Counted from the first letter of the stretch, positions 1 through 9,139 are shown. The stretch: 64,000 nt of DNA from Burkholderiales bacterium 39-55-53 (GCA_002282445.1 NCJK01000004.1:62001-126000), one strand, 5' to 3'. Notes: a model not told the origin generated them from the letters alone. Numbers and translations: made by a program.

Positions 1-1
1 A

Positions 2-2869
2 TCTCTCGCACACGACCGTGCTGCGCAAGAACACCCCACCACACTGACCCACTATCAAATCATTCGCCGTAATGGTGCTGTGGTGCCTTTCGAGCCCGCC
101 AAAATTGCAGTGGCCATGATGAAAGCTTTCTTGGCAGTGCACGGCACCCAAGGCGCGGCATCTGCTAGTGTTCGCGAAATGGTCGAAGCCTTGACCCAAG
201 GCGTGGTTCGCGCTCTGATGCGCTCACGTCCAGGCGGCGGCACCTTTCACATCGAAGACGTGCAAGACCAAGTGGAATTGGGTTTGATGCGTGGTGGTCA
301 CCACGAAATTGCTCGTGCTTACGTGCTGTACCGCGAAAGTCGCAACCAAGAGCGTGCCCACATTAAAGAGGAACAAGCACCTGCAGCACCTACGTTGCAT
401 GTGATCGACAACGGCCAACGCGTCGCTTTAGATGTCAAACATCTGCAACGCCTGATCAACGACTCTTGCGCTGGCTTGGGCGCAGATGTCAAACCAGACC
501 CCATCATGGCTGAGACCATGCGCAACTTGTACGACGGCGTGCCCATGGACGAGGTTTACAAGGCCGCCATCTTGGCCACACGTACGCTGATCGAAAAAGA
601 CCCAGACTACACCTACGCCACCGCACGTTTGCTGATGCACACCATCGCCAAAGAAGTGCTGGGCAAAGAAGTGCTGCACGCAGACATGGGCCAGCACTAC
701 GCCGAGTACTTCCCTCAGTTCATCAAGAAAGGCGTGGACAACGAGTTGCTCGACCCTGCCATGTTGCAGTTTGACCTGCCACGCTTGGGTGCTGCCCTCA
801 AAGCCAGCCGTGATCTGCAATTTGATTACCTCGGCTTGCAAACCCTGTATGACCGCTACTTCTTGCACGTGCGCAAGACCCGCATCGAATTGCCACAAGC
901 CTTCTTCATGCGCGTCGCCATGGGCTTGTCGCTCAACGAAGTGGACCGCGAAGCACGCGCCATTGAGTTCTACGAAGTGTTGTCTTCGTTCGACTTCATG
1001 TCGAGCACACCAACCCTCTTCAACAGCGGCACCTTGCGTTCACAACTGTCTAGCTGCTACTTGTCCACCGTGCCTGACCACTTAGACGGCATCTATGAGT
1101 TGATCAAAGAAAACGCTTTGCTGTCTAAATTTGCCGGCGGCTTGGGCAACGACTGGACCCGCGTGCGCGCTTTAGGTAGCCACATCAAGGGCACGAACGG
1201 CGAATCACAAGGTGTGGTGCCATTCTTAAAAGTGGTCAACGACACCGCCGTGGCAGTGAACCAAGGCGGCAAGCGCAAAGGTGCTGTGTGTACCTACCTC
1301 GAAACATGGCACTTGGACATCGAAGAATTCCTCGAGTTGCGCAAGAACACCGGTGACGACCGCCGTCGTACCCACGACATGAACACCGCCAACTGGATTC
1401 CAGACTTGTTCATGCGTCGTGTGATGGAAAAAGGCGAGTGGACTTTGTTCTCTCCCTCTGATGTGCCTGATTTGCACGACTTGTTCGGCTCTGAATTCGA
1501 AAAAACCTACGTGGCCTACGAAGCCAAGGCCAAGCGCGGCGAAATCAAGCCTTGCAAGACTGTCCAAGCGACAGACATGTGGCGCAAGATGCTCACCATG
1601 TTGTTTGAAACTGGCCACCCATGGATCACGTTCAAAGACCCATGCAACGTCCGTTCACCACAACAACACGTGGGCGTGGTGCACTCGTCCAACCTGTGTA
1701 CCGAGATCACACTCAACACCAGCGACACCGAAACCGCGGTGTGTAACTTGGGCTCTGTCAACCTGTCTCAACACTTGAAAGACGGCCCTAACGGCAAAGA
1801 ACTCGACCACGACAAACTCAAGCGCACCATCAAAGTGGCCATGCGCATGCTCGACAACGTGATCGACATCAACTACTACGCCGTCAAGAAAGCACGCGAC
1901 TCCAACCTGCGCCACCGTCCTGTGGGCATGGGCATCATGGCCTTCCAAGACAGCTTGTACGAAATGCGTGTGCCTTACGCTTCTGCTGAAGCTGTTGAGT
2001 TTGCTGATCGCTCGATGGAAGCCGTGTGCTACTACGCTTACTGGGCTTCTTCTGAGTTGGCCAAAGAACGCGGCCAATACGCCAGCTACAAAGGTTCGCT
2101 GTGGGATAAAGGCATCTTGCCAATCGACTCACTCGACATGTTGTCTCAAGCACGCGGTGGCTACCTCGAAGTCGACCGCAGCAAGACCATGGACTGGGAT
2201 GCACTGCGCGCCAAGATTGCCCAAGACGGCATGCGCAACTCCAACTGTGTGGCTATCGCGCCTACAGCGACCATCTCCAACATCATTGGTGTAGATGCCT
2301 CTATCGAGCCATGTTTCGGCAACTTGTCTGTCAAGTCCAACTTGTCTGGCGAATTCACCGTGATCAACCACTACTTGGTGCGTGATTTGAAGCGCCTTGG
2401 TTTGTGGGATGACGTGATGGTGATGGACTTGAAACACTTTGACGGCTCATTGCGCGCCATCGACCGCGTGCCACAAGAAGTCAAAGCCTTGTACGCCACA
2501 GCCTTTGAAGTGGAACCCACTTGGTTGGTGGAAGCTGCATCACGTCGCCAAAAATGGATTGATCAAGCACAGTCACTCAACATCTACATGGCTGGTGCAT
2601 CAGGCAAAAAACTTGATGAGACCTACAAGCTCGCTTGGTTGCGCGGCTTGAAGACCACGTACTACCTCCGCACCTCCAGCGCACAACAAGTTGAGAAATC
2701 AACTGTGCAAGCTGGTTCACACAACGCTGTGTCTTCGGGCCCAGCAGCAGGTGGCATGAGTGCACTCGAAGCAGCCGCCGCTGCTGCGCAAGCACAGATG
2801 AATGCCATCCCCGCCACTGACATTAAGTTCTGCGGTGTGGATGACCCCACTTGCGAATCGTGTCAGTGA
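2..2869 (+). CDS. nrdA: Ribonucleoside-diphosphate reductase, class Ia, alpha subunit (5' truncated by window)
   Basis: Catalytic large subunit that reduces ribonucleoside diphosphates to deoxyribonucleotides. The frame is open to the left edge, so the true start lies outside; a GTG at 80 is internal. The visible 955 codons begin inside the ATP-cone allosteric domain (HYQIIRRNGAVVPFEPAKI). Further on are the radical-site segments NLCTEITLN and VCNLGSVNLS, the SQLSSCYLS redox cysteine, and a C-terminal cysteine tail ending CGVDDPTCESCQ, which shuttles electrons from thioredoxin or glutaredoxin. nrdB follows 84 bases downstream on the same strand, the usual class Ia pair. Family assignment is certain; only the N-terminus is missing. 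Confidence 0.97.
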   Translation, partial: SLAHDRAAQEHPTTLTHYQIIRRNGAVVPFEPAKIAVAMMKAFLAVHGTQGAASASVREMVEALTQGVVRALMRSRPGGGTFHIEDVQDQVELGLMRGGHHEIARAYVLYRESRNQERAHIKEEQAPAAPTLHVIDNGQRVALDVKHLQRLINDSCAGLGADVKPDPIMAETMRNLYDGVPMDEVYKAAILATRTLIEKDPDYTYATARLLMHTIAKEVLGKEVLHADMGQHYAEYFPQFIKKGVDNELLDPAMLQFDLPRLGAALKASRDLQFDYLGLQTLYDRYFLHVRKTRIELPQAFFMRVAMGLSLNEVDREARAIEFYEVLSSFDFMSSTPTLFNSGTLRSQLSSCYLSTVPDHLDGIYELIKENALLSKFAGGLGNDWTRVRALGSHIKGTNGESQGVVPFLKVVNDTAVAVNQGGKRKGAVCTYLETWHLDIEEFLELRKNTGDDRRRTHDMNTANWIPDLFMRRVMEKGEWTLFSPSDVPDLHDLFGSEFEKTYVAYEAKAKRGEIKPCKTVQATDMWRKMLTMLFETGHPWITFKDPCNVRSPQQHVGVVHSSNLCTEITLNTSDTETAVCNLGSVNLSQHLKDGPNGKELDHDKLKRTIKVAMRMLDNVIDINYYAVKKARDSNLRHRPVGMGIMAFQDSLYEMRVPYASAEAVEFADRSMEAVCYYAYWASSELAKERGQYASYKGSLWDKGILPIDSLDMLSQARGGYLEVDRSKTMDWDALRAKIAQDGMRNSNCVAIAPTATISNIIGVDASIEPCFGNLSVKSNLSGEFTVINHYLVRDLKRLGLWDDVMVMDLKHFDGSLRAIDRVPQEVKALYATAFEVEPTWLVEAASRRQKWIDQAQSLNIYMAGASGKKLDETYKLAWLRGLKTTYYLRTSSAQQVEKSTVQAGSHNAVSSGPAAGGMSALEAAAAAAQAQMNAIPATDIKFCGVDDPTCESCQ

Positions 2870-2883
2870 TACAACAAAAACTC

Positions 2884-2923
2884 GCAACGAAGTTCACGAA
2901 TGCTTTGCGTTTGTCTTCGTTGC
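2884..2923. repeat. Inverted repeat between nrdA and nrdB
   Basis: GCAACGAAG at 2884-2892 is repeated perfectly inverted as CTTCGTTGC at 2915-2923, with a 22-base spacer. No T-run follows, so it is not an obvious terminator. It could form a hairpin in the nrdAB transcript that tunes the subunit ratio or protects the nrdA 3' end; that role is inference. Confidence 0.55.
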
Positions 2924-2953
2924 ATTCATAATTCGAACATTGGATAAATACAT

Positions 2954-4189
2954 ATGTTGACCTGGGACGAAGAAGTCAAGCCCTCATCGCCATCACCTCT
3001 TGCAAGCGGCATCCCCAGCCGCTCGATGGAACTCCCACCTCTTTCTGCGACGCCTGCCATGCAGCCTGTTGCGGCAACTCGCACTTTGAATGACGGCGCA
3101 ACTGTGCCCTTGGCTGCTGCTCCAGCTATGCCAGCTGCAACCCCAACACCTACTTCTTCTGCTGCCAGTACACGCCGCGTGACCGCTGCAGACAAGCGCA
3201 TCATCAACGGACAAACCGACGTCAATCAGTTGGTACCGTTTAAGTACAAATGGGCTTGGGAAAAATACCTCGCCACTTGCGCCAACCACTGGATGCCGCA
3301 AGAAGTGAACATGACGCGTGACATCGCCTTGTGGAAAGACCCCAATGGTCTGACCGATGACGAGCGCCGCTTGGTCATGCGCAACCTCGGCTTCTTTGTG
3401 ACTGCTGACTCTTTGGCTGCCAACAACATCGTGTTGGGCACATACCGTCACATCACTGCGCCTGAGTGCCGCCAGTTCTTGTTGCGCCAAGCGTTTGAAG
3501 AAGCGATTCACACACACGCCTACCAATACATCGTCGAGTCTTTGGGCTTGGACGAAGGCGAAATCTTCAATGCGTACCACGAAGTCAAATCCATCCGCGA
3601 CAAAGACGAGTTCCTGATCCCGTTCATCGACGCGATCATGGACCCCAACTTCCACACCGGCACACTGCAAACCGATCAAACGCTCTTGAAGTCGTTGATC
3701 GTGTTCGCATGCTTGATGGAAGGCTTGTTCTTCTACGTCGGGTTCACCCAGATTTTGGCCTTGGGTCGTCAAAACAAAATGACAGGTGCAGCTGAGCAGT
3801 ACCAGTACATCTTGCGTGACGAGTCCATGCACTGCAACTTTGGTATTGATTTGATCAACCAAATCAAACTCGAAAACCCACAACTGTGGACAGCAGAGTT
3901 CAAAGAAGAAATCAAAGGCTTGTTCATGCACGCCGTTGAGCTCGAATACCGCTATGCAGAAGACACCATGCCACGTGGCGTGTTGGGCTTGAATGCATCC
4001 ATGTTCAAAGGCTACTTGCGCTACATCGCCAACCGCCGTGCCACACAAATCGGCTTAGAAGCCCTGTTCCCTAACGAAGAGAACCCGTTCCCTTGGATGA
4101 GCGAGATGATCGACCTCAAGAAAGAACGTAACTTCTTTGAAACCCGCGTGATTGAGTACCAATCTGGTGGTGCTTTGTCTTGGGATTGA
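2954..4189 (+). CDS. nrdB: Ribonucleoside-diphosphate reductase, class Ia, beta subunit
   Basis: Small subunit that holds the dinuclear metal centre and the tyrosyl radical used by NrdA. The 411-residue product starts MLTWDEE at an ATG and has a proline/alanine-rich N-terminal extension of about 75 residues before the ferritin-like core. Metal-ligand helices are visible: [12 protein letters not shown], then [10 protein letters not shown], then [12 protein letters not shown]. The overall sequence resembles the chlamydial type of R2, but the residue four after the HTH histidine is tyrosine (Y190), where the Mn/Fe class Ic enzyme has phenylalanine. A tyrosyl-radical class Ia enzyme is therefore expected. 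It is co-oriented with nrdA across an 84-base gap holding an inverted repeat. Confidence 0.96.
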   Translation: MLTWDEEVKPSSPSPLASGIPSRSMELPPLSATPAMQPVAATRTLNDGATVPLAAAPAMPAATPTPTSSAASTRRVTAADKRIINGQTDVNQLVPFKYKWAWEKYLATCANHWMPQEVNMTRDIALWKDPNGLTDDERRLVMRNLGFFVTADSLAANNIVLGTYRHITAPECRQFLLRQAFEEAIHTHAYQYIVESLGLDEGEIFNAYHEVKSIRDKDEFLIPFIDAIMDPNFHTGTLQTDQTLLKSLIVFACLMEGLFFYVGFTQILALGRQNKMTGAAEQYQYILRDESMHCNFGIDLINQIKLENPQLWTAEFKEEIKGLFMHAVELEYRYAEDTMPRGVLGLNASMFKGYLRYIANRRATQIGLEALFPNEENPFPWMSEMIDLKKERNFFETRVIEYQSGGALSWD

Positions 4190-4219
4190 TGGCTTAAACA
4201 CAATGTCACCGAACTTGTT

Positions 4220-4259
4220 CACCACACTGACAAACACCCGCTCACGAGGTGTTGTGGTG
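4220..4259 (+). repeat. Bulged hairpin in the nrdB-histone gap
   Basis: CACCACA (4220-4226) pairs with TGTGGTG (4253-4259), and inside it ACACC (4234-4238) pairs with GGTGT (4248-4252), leaving a seven-base bulge on the 5' side. It is the first of three consecutive hairpins between nrdB and the histone H1-like gene. Confidence 0.5.
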
Positions 4260-4270
4260 GACGTACCCTG

Positions 4271-4304
4271 TTCATGGGGTTGGACCCGGGTCCAGCGCCA
4301 TGAA
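4271..4304 (+). repeat. 34-base two-tier palindrome upstream of histone gene
   Basis: TTCATGG (4271-4277) pairs with CCATGAA (4298-4304). Inside is a symmetric three-base internal loop (GGT opposite GCG) and then the perfect 14-base palindrome TGGACCCGGGTCCA (4281-4294). The structure is exactly symmetric. It could be an RNA leader fold or a protein operator; nothing here decides between them. Confidence 0.6.
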
Positions 4305-4307
4305 TCG

Positions 4308-4341
4308 CTTTGCACACAAAAACCCGTGCAAAGTGTTTTTT
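4308..4341 (+). terminator. Rho-independent terminator after nrdAB
   Basis: CTTTGCAC (4308-4315) and GTGCAAAG (4326-4333) form an 8-bp stem with a 10-base loop, followed by TGTTTTTT (run of T at 4336-4341). It would end nrdAB transcription about 120 bases after nrdB. It lies only 37 bases before the next start codon, so it could also attenuate readthrough into the histone-like gene. Confidence 0.65.
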
Positions 4342-4377
4342 CACCCAATGATCTAAATTCGATCTAGGAGAACAAAA

Positions 4378-4836
4378 ATGGCAACTGCAAAAAAACCGGC
4401 CGCTAAGAAGGCCCCTGCAAAGAAAGCTGTCGCGGCCAAAAAGCCAGCAGCTAAGAAAGTTGCGGCTAAAAAGCCAGCAGCTAAAAAAGTAGCGGCTAAG
4501 AAGCCAGCTGCTAAGAAAGTTGCGGCTAAAAAGCCAGCAGCTAAAAAAGTAGCGGCCAAGAAGCCAGCTGCTAAGAAAGTTGCGGCCAAAAAGCCAGCGG
4601 CTAAAAAAGTAGCAGCGAAAAAGGTTGCAGCAAAAAAGCCAGCAGCCAAGAAAACTGCCGCTAAAAAAGTAGCCAAAAAAGCAGTCGCTAAAAAGCCTGC
4701 CGCCAAAAAACCAGCTGCTAAAAAAGCCGCTAAAAAGCCTGCTGCAAAGAAAGCTGCGAAAGCACCCGCTGCCCGCGCACAGACCACGTTGAACCCGCAA
4801 GCTGCTTGGCCTTTCCCAACAGCAAGCAAGCCTTAA
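4378..4836 (+). CDS. Histone H1-like, alanine/lysine-rich DNA-binding protein
   Basis: A 152-residue protein made almost entirely of Ala, Lys, Pro and Val, built from ten-residue [10 protein letters not shown] units, then a short non-repetitive tail ([18 protein letters not shown]). Such proteins resemble the C-terminal tail of eukaryotic H1 and bind DNA non-specifically; here they would act as nucleoid-associated proteins. The ATG at 4378 has a good ribosome-binding site (CTAGGAG). Upstream are three hairpins, the last a terminator, so expression probably comes from its own promoter or from readthrough. The conserved C-terminal tail is the only part with ordinary composition and may carry a specific contact. 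Confidence 0.9.
   Translation: MATAKKPAAKKAPAKKAVAAKKPAAKKVAAKKPAAKKVAAKKPAAKKVAAKKPAAKKVAAKKPAAKKVAAKKPAAKKVAAKKVAAKKPAAKKTAAKKVAKKAVAKKPAAKKPAAKKAAKKPAAKKAAKAPAARAQTTLNPQAAWPFPTASKP
4432..4611 (+). repeat. 30-bp in-frame tandem repeat array (6 units)
   Basis: Six consecutive 30-base units start at 4432, 4462, 4492, 4522, 4552 and 4582, each encoding [10 protein letters not shown]. Alternating units resemble each other more closely, giving a 60-bp higher-order period. The array is expected to change length by slippage or recombination without breaking the frame. Confidence 0.85.
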
Positions 4837-4871
4837 TCTTCATAGATCAAGGCAACGGTTTACCGAAGCTC

Positions 4872-4902
4872 AAGCCCGACGCCGCAAGGCCTCGGGCTTT
4901 TT
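4872..4902 (+). terminator. Rho-independent terminator of the histone-like gene
   Basis: AAGCCCGA (4872-4879) pairs with TCGGGCTT (4892-4899) and ends in TTTTT. The loop itself contains GCC/GGC. It lies 36 bases after the stop and 14 bases before the next start, so the downstream YggU gene probably has separate expression. Confidence 0.8.
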
Positions 4903-4915
4903 CGTATCCACACGC

Positions 4916-5224
4916 ATGACACTTCCTTCCAAGACCTATCTTCGCCTCGAAAAAACAGGCGCTGTGATCGTGGACATCCATGTCATTCCGAACGCTTCAC
5001 GCACACAGGCAGATGGCGAACATGATGGCGCATTGCGTGTGCGACTGCATGCACCACCCGTCGACGGCAAAGCCAACTTGGCATTGGCCGCATGGTTAGC
5101 AGATGCTTTGGGCATCGCCAAACGCGATGTGGAGTTAATTCGCGGACAGACGTCCAAACGAAAACAGCTGCGTGTGAATGCAGCTGTTTGTGGCAAAGCC
5201 GACTGGTCGGCTTTAGTGAGCTAA
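4916..5224 (+). CDS. DUF167 / YggU family protein
   Basis: A 102-residue member of the YggU (UPF0235/DUF167) family, which is small, conserved and of unknown biochemical function. The family core is visible: VDIHVIPNASRTQ near the start, then LRVRLHAPPVDGKANLAL and a C-terminal VELIRGQTSKRKQLRV. Full length for the family. It begins at the ATG 14 bases after a terminator and ends 10 bases before the convergent kinase gene. In many proteobacteria yggU lies near other housekeeping genes; no functional link is evident here. Confidence 0.88.
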   Translation: MTLPSKTYLRLEKTGAVIVDIHVIPNASRTQADGEHDGALRVRLHAPPVDGKANLALAAWLADALGIAKRDVELIRGQTSKRKQLRVNAAVCGKADWSALVS

Positions 5225-5234
5225 ACGCCTAGAC

Positions 5235-6134
5235 TTACGCGAGGGTCAAGCCATCCACGTTGTAGTTTTGTGGGCCGCGCTGTGCAATTTTGAGCGCACC
5301 CACTTGGTTACCCAAAGCAGCGCACTTGGCCAACGACCAGCCTTGCTCCAAACCAAACAACAACGCACCACGCCATGCATCACCACAACCTGTGGGATCG
5401 ACCACAGCTGCTGCTTTGACAGGTGGAACCAGCGTCTTCTCGCCATCAATCCACACTTCGCAACCCTCTGCACCCAAAGTGACGATCAGGCCTTGCACAC
5501 GGCGCGAAATATCAGCATGGCTCAGGCCTGTGCGGTCGCTCAACATCTTGCCTTCGTAATCATTCACGGTCACCCAAGTGGCTTGGTCGATGAAACGATT
5601 CAGGTCAGCGCCATCAAACATGGGCAGGCCTTGGCCTGGATCGAACACAAATGGGATATCAGCCGCTTTGAGTTGTTCCGCGTGCTGCACCATCGCATCA
5701 CGACCATCGGGGGAAATGATGGCCAGTTTGATGTCTGATCGTTTTTCAATCTGGGTGATGTGCGCTTGCATCATCGCACCTGGGTGAAAGGCCGTGATTT
5801 GGTTGTTATCACGGTCTGTCATGATCATGGCTTGCGCGGTGTAGCTGCCCTCAACTTGGCGCACGTACTCGGTGGAGATCCCCAATGTTTTGAGTCGTTG
5901 CAAATAATCGGCTGCATCCGTGCCTAAAGTGGCCATGGGCAGTGGCGTGCCACCCAACACTTTCAGGCTGTAGGCAATATTGCCAGCACAACCACCAAAG
6001 TCTCGGCGCAATGAAGGCACCAAAAACGACACATTCAAGATGTGCAACTGGTCTGGCAAGATTTGCTCAGCAAATCGGCCTTCAAAGTCCATGATGGTGT
6101 CAAACGCGAGCGAGCCGCAAATCAGCGATGCCAT
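5235..6134 (-). CDS. PfkB-family carbohydrate/nucleoside kinase (adenosine-kinase-like)
   Basis: A 299-residue ribokinase-fold kinase. The N-terminal substrate lid signature GGCAGNIAYSLKVLGG and the C-terminal ATP/catalytic motif DPTGCGDAWRGAL (catalytic Asp in GCGD) are both intact, so it should be active. The overall layout resembles bacterial proteins annotated as adenosine kinase or sugar kinase; the substrate cannot be set from sequence alone. It starts at the ATG at 6134 and follows the DUF3426 gene by 29 bases on the same strand, so it is probably the last gene of the accBC-prmA run. It converges with the YggU gene. Confidence 0.85.
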   Translation of the reverse strand: MASLICGSLAFDTIMDFEGRFAEQILPDQLHILNVSFLVPSLRRDFGGCAGNIAYSLKVLGGTPLPMATLGTDAADYLQRLKTLGISTEYVRQVEGSYTAQAMIMTDRDNNQITAFHPGAMMQAHITQIEKRSDIKLAIISPDGRDAMVQHAEQLKAADIPFVFDPGQGLPMFDGADLNRFIDQATWVTVNDYEGKMLSDRTGLSHADISRRVQGLIVTLGAEGCEVWIDGEKTLVPPVKAAAVVDPTGCGDAWRGALLFGLEQGWSLAKCAALGNQVGALKIAQRGPQNYNVDGLTLA

Positions 6135-6163
6135 AAAAATACTTTCAGAGAATAAGTTGTAAA

Positions 6164-6895
6164 TTAAGGATAGAAAACGATGGCGCGAAAACCGGTGATG
6201 CGTTTGCTCACCTTGTCGTCCAAATCGAAATTCAAGGTCGAACGCACATCGCGCAAAGCTTGCACATGGTCTTTGCCAGACAGCTCTTCTGCCGTGAACA
6301 CACGACGTACCAAGACTTGGTCTTGCAAATCGGTGAGGCTTAACTCCAACGCTGGCATGGCCACAGGATGGTGCTGCGTATTTTTCAAACGCAGCTGCAC
6401 GGTGTAACCGCCCTCTGGATTTTCGGTGAAGCTGCTACTTTCAATCAGCACAGCTTCGGGCTCGCGTGGCCAAGTGACCTCGCAAGCGCACAGCGCTGAG
6501 AGCATCGGACGCAACGCTGGCTCTTCAGCAGCCAGCCAATTGCGTTGCGCCACCACAAATTGCAGAAGCAGAACCAACACCAAAACGCAACTAGACACGA
6601 GCCACATGATGGGCAACGCCGCACCGTCATCTGCAGTCGTCGCAGCTTGGTTCAAAAGCTTACTGGGCTTGGCCTCATTCGCTGCAACAGTGGGTGCAAC
6701 GGCAGCCCGAAACAACGAAGGCGCATCAGCACTGGCCAATGGCGGCGTTGGAATGTCAGGCGGCGTTTCAAAATGCAGCGCCGCTTCAAACACGTGCGCA
6801 CAACGACCACACCGCACCCACCCTTTGGCCAGCTCTAGCTGTTGGGGCGACACCTTGAAGGCGGTCTCGCATTGGGGGCAGTGGGTAATGTGCAT
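6164..6895 (-). CDS. Zinc-ribbon and DUF3426 domain membrane protein
   Basis: A 243-residue protein with an N-terminal MJ0042-type zinc ribbon (CPQCETAF then CGRCAHVFEA, two CxxC pairs), a linker, one membrane segment around LPIMWLVSSCVLVLVLLLQFVVA, and a C-terminal DUF3426 domain expected in the periplasm. The start was placed at the ATG at 6895, where the HITHCPQC zinc ribbon begins; it overlaps the prmA stop by one base (TGATG), indicating translational coupling. The longer reading from 6955 would extend into prmA and was not used. Function of the family is unknown. Confidence 0.87.
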   Translation of the reverse strand: MHITHCPQCETAFKVSPQQLELAKGWVRCGRCAHVFEAALHFETPPDIPTPPLASADAPSLFRAAVAPTVAANEAKPSKLLNQAATTADDGAALPIMWLVSSCVLVLVLLLQFVVAQRNWLAAEEPALRPMLSALCACEVTWPREPEAVLIESSSFTENPEGGYTVQLRLKNTQHHPVAMPALELSLTDLQDQVLVRRVFTAEELSGKDHVQALRDVRSTLNFDLDDKVSKRITGFRAIVFYP

Positions 6896-7776
6896 CAGCA
6901 GTGGGCGGTCATCAAAATCCAGCCATCTTCCACGTCGCTCACTTGCAAAGTGCAATACGGCGCATAAGCGTCTTTGAGTTCTTGGGCTTGTCGCTCAAGG
7001 ATACCCGCTAACACCAAGTTTCCGCCAGCGGCGACATGGCTACGTAGCAGGGGTGCCAGCACTTTGAGCGGCGTGGCCAAGATGTTGGCCAGCACGGTTT
7101 GGTAGTGACCGTGGGCTTTGTCCGGCAAGCCAGCGTTCAAGCGCACGTTGTTGGCATCTGCATTGAGAACGGTGGCCGTGACAGCCGCATCGTCAATGTC
7201 CACCGCATCAATGGTGCTAGCGCCATACAAGGCAGCACCAATGGCCAAAATGCCAGAGCCGCAACCGTAGTCGAGCACGCGTTGGTTGGCCACATCGTGC
7301 GTGGCGATCCAGCGCAAACACATGCGGGTGGTGGGGTGCGTGCCAGTGCCAAACGCCAGACCTGGGTCTAGGCGAATGACTTTTTGAGCTTGCTCAGGTG
7401 GCTCGTGCCACGTCGGAACAATCCAAAACTCAGGCGTGATTTCGACAGGCGCAAATTGCGACTGCGTCAAACGTACCCAGTCTTGATCGGCCACAGGCTG
7501 AATGCCCAACACTTGACTGTCAGCAAAGAAATCTTGCAAGGCCAACAAACGCGAGGCGTCTGTGGCTTCGGTTTCTTGTGCAAACAAGGCCACGATGCGT
7601 GAGCGCTTCCAGCCTTCTTTGGGAGGCGGCATGCCGGGCTCGCCAAACAAGGCTTGCTCGGCATCGGTTTGTGCATCAGCATCCTCAACGGACACACTCA
7701 AAGCATCGAGTGCATCCAGTGCCTCGCAGACAGCTTCGACGCTGTCTTCGGGGCACATCAGTCGCAACTCAAACAT
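6895..7776 (-). CDS. prmA: Ribosomal protein L11 methyltransferase
   Basis: A 293-residue SAM-dependent enzyme that trimethylates ribosomal protein L11. It has the N-terminal substrate-recognition domain and then the methyltransferase domain with the SAM-binding motif VLDYGCGSGILAIGA; the preceding DPGLAFGTGTHPTTRMCL is typical of PrmA. The start was set at the ATG at 7776 ([11 protein letters not shown]), which overlaps the accC stop by one base. An accB-accC-prmA-DUF3426 order is common in Burkholderiales and supports co-transcription. Confidence 0.95.
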   Translation of the reverse strand: MFELRLMCPEDSVEAVCEALDALDALSVSVEDADAQTDAEQALFGEPGMPPPKEGWKRSRIVALFAQETEATDASRLLALQDFFADSQVLGIQPVADQDWVRLTQSQFAPVEITPEFWIVPTWHEPPEQAQKVIRLDPGLAFGTGTHPTTRMCLRWIATHDVANQRVLDYGCGSGILAIGAALYGASTIDAVDIDDAAVTATVLNADANNVRLNAGLPDKAHGHYQTVLANILATPLKVLAPLLRSHVAAGGNLVLAGILERQAQELKDAYAPYCTLQVSDVEDGWILMTAHC

Positions 7777-9125
7777 CAGCGCTTGTGAGCGGCGAGCCAC
7801 TCTTCCAAGTAGTGAATGTTGGTGCCGCCCGACATGAACTTGGCATCCACCATCAACTCGCGGTGCAGCGGGATGTTGGTGTTGATACCTTCCACCAAAG
7901 TTTCGTTCAAAGCGGTACGCATGCGCGCTAAGGCTTCGTCACGGGTGTCGCCGTGCACGATGATCTTGCCGATCATCGAGTCGTAGTTTGGTGGCACGTA
8001 GTAGTTGGTGTAGATGTGTGAATCCACGCGAACACCAGGGCCGCCGGGAGCATGCCACATGGTGATGCGGCCAGGCGATGGAATGAACTTGAACGGATCT
8101 TCCGCGTTGATACGGCACTCGATTGAGTGACCACGCACTTGGATATCGCGCTGCACAAATGGCAGTTTCAAACCAGCCGCTACCATGATTTGCGTTTTCA
8201 CAATGTCCACGCCCGTGATGTATTCGGTCACGGGGTGTTCCACCTGCACACGGGTGTTCATCTCAATGAAATAGAACTCGCCGTTTTCGTACAAGAACTC
8301 AAACGTGCCCGCGCCGCGGTAGTTGATCTTTTTACAAGCCGCCGCACAGCGCTCGCCGATCTTCTCAATCAACTTGCGTGGAATGCCAGGCGCCGGCGCT
8401 TCTTCGATCACTTTTTGGTGACGACGTTGCATCGAGCAATCGCGCTCGCCCAAGTAGACCGCGTTCTTGTGCTTGTCAGCCAAGATTTGGATTTCGATGT
8501 GACGTGGGTTTTGGAGGTATTTCTCCATGTACACCGCAGGGTTGCCAAAGGCAGTACCGGCTTCGGCTTTGGTCATCGCCACAGCGTTGATCAAGGCCGC
8601 TTCGGTGTGCACCACGCGCATGCCACGACCACCACCACCGCCTGCGGCCTTGATGATGACGGGGTAGCCCACATTTTTGGCGATGCGTTTGATGGCGACA
8701 GGGTCATCAGGCAATTCGCCTTCAGAGCCGGGCACGCAAGGCACGCCCGCTTTGATCATGGCTTGCTTGGCCGACACTTTGTCACCCATGATGCGGATGG
8801 ACTCAGCAGTGGGGCCAATGAACTGAAAACCGCTCTTTTCAACGCGCTCTGCAAAGTCTGCGTTTTCGCTCAAGAAGCCGTAGCCAGGGTGAATGGCTTC
8901 GGCATCTGTCACTTCAGCGGCCGCAATGATGGCGGGCATGTTGAGATAGCTCAGCGCAGAAGACGCTGGACCGATACAGACGGCTTCGTCAGCCAACTTG
9001 ACGTACTTGGCGTCGCGATCGGCTTCGGAGTAAACCATCACCGCTTTGACACCCAACTCGCGACAGGCGCGTTGGATGCGCAGCGCGATTTCGCCACGGT
9101 TGGCGATCAGGATTTTTTTAAACAT
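7776..9125 (-). CDS. accC: Acetyl-CoA carboxylase, biotin carboxylase subunit
   Basis: A 449-residue ATP-grasp enzyme that carboxylates the biotin on AccB, the first half-reaction of malonyl-CoA synthesis. It begins [15 protein letters not shown], has the glycine-rich ATP loop [13 protein letters not shown], and the active-site region [16 protein letters not shown]. Length is normal. It starts 14 bases after the accB stop and shares one base with the prmA start. Confidence 0.97.
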   Translation of the reverse strand: MFKKILIANRGEIALRIQRACRELGVKAVMVYSEADRDAKYVKLADEAVCIGPASSALSYLNMPAIIAAAEVTDAEAIHPGYGFLSENADFAERVEKSGFQFIGPTAESIRIMGDKVSAKQAMIKAGVPCVPGSEGELPDDPVAIKRIAKNVGYPVIIKAAGGGGGRGMRVVHTEAALINAVAMTKAEAGTAFGNPAVYMEKYLQNPRHIEIQILADKHKNAVYLGERDCSMQRRHQKVIEEAPAPGIPRKLIEKIGERCAAACKKINYRGAGTFEFLYENGEFYFIEMNTRVQVEHPVTEYITGVDIVKTQIMVAAGLKLPFVQRDIQVRGHSIECRINAEDPFKFIPSPGRITMWHAPGGPGVRVDSHIYTNYYVPPNYDSMIGKIIVHGDTRDEALARMRTALNETLVEGINTNIPLHRELMVDAKFMSGGTNIHYLEEWLAAHKR

Positions 9126-9139
9126 GAAAAGCCCGCCTG

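Noticed and set aside
2993-4048. A 351-codon open frame on the minus strand, antisense to nrdB
   Set aside because: It is a shadow frame of nrdB; composition is odd (His/Val/Gln-rich), it has no recognisable domain, and nrdB is certain.
4432-4611. Regular 30-base repeats suggestive of a CRISPR array
   Set aside because: Units are contiguous without spacers and encode [10 protein letters not shown] in frame; no cas genes are present.
4353-4829. Antisense frame over the histone-like gene (repeats of [10 protein letters not shown])
   Set aside because: Same cause: reverse complement of AAK repeats. It only looks like a membrane protein.
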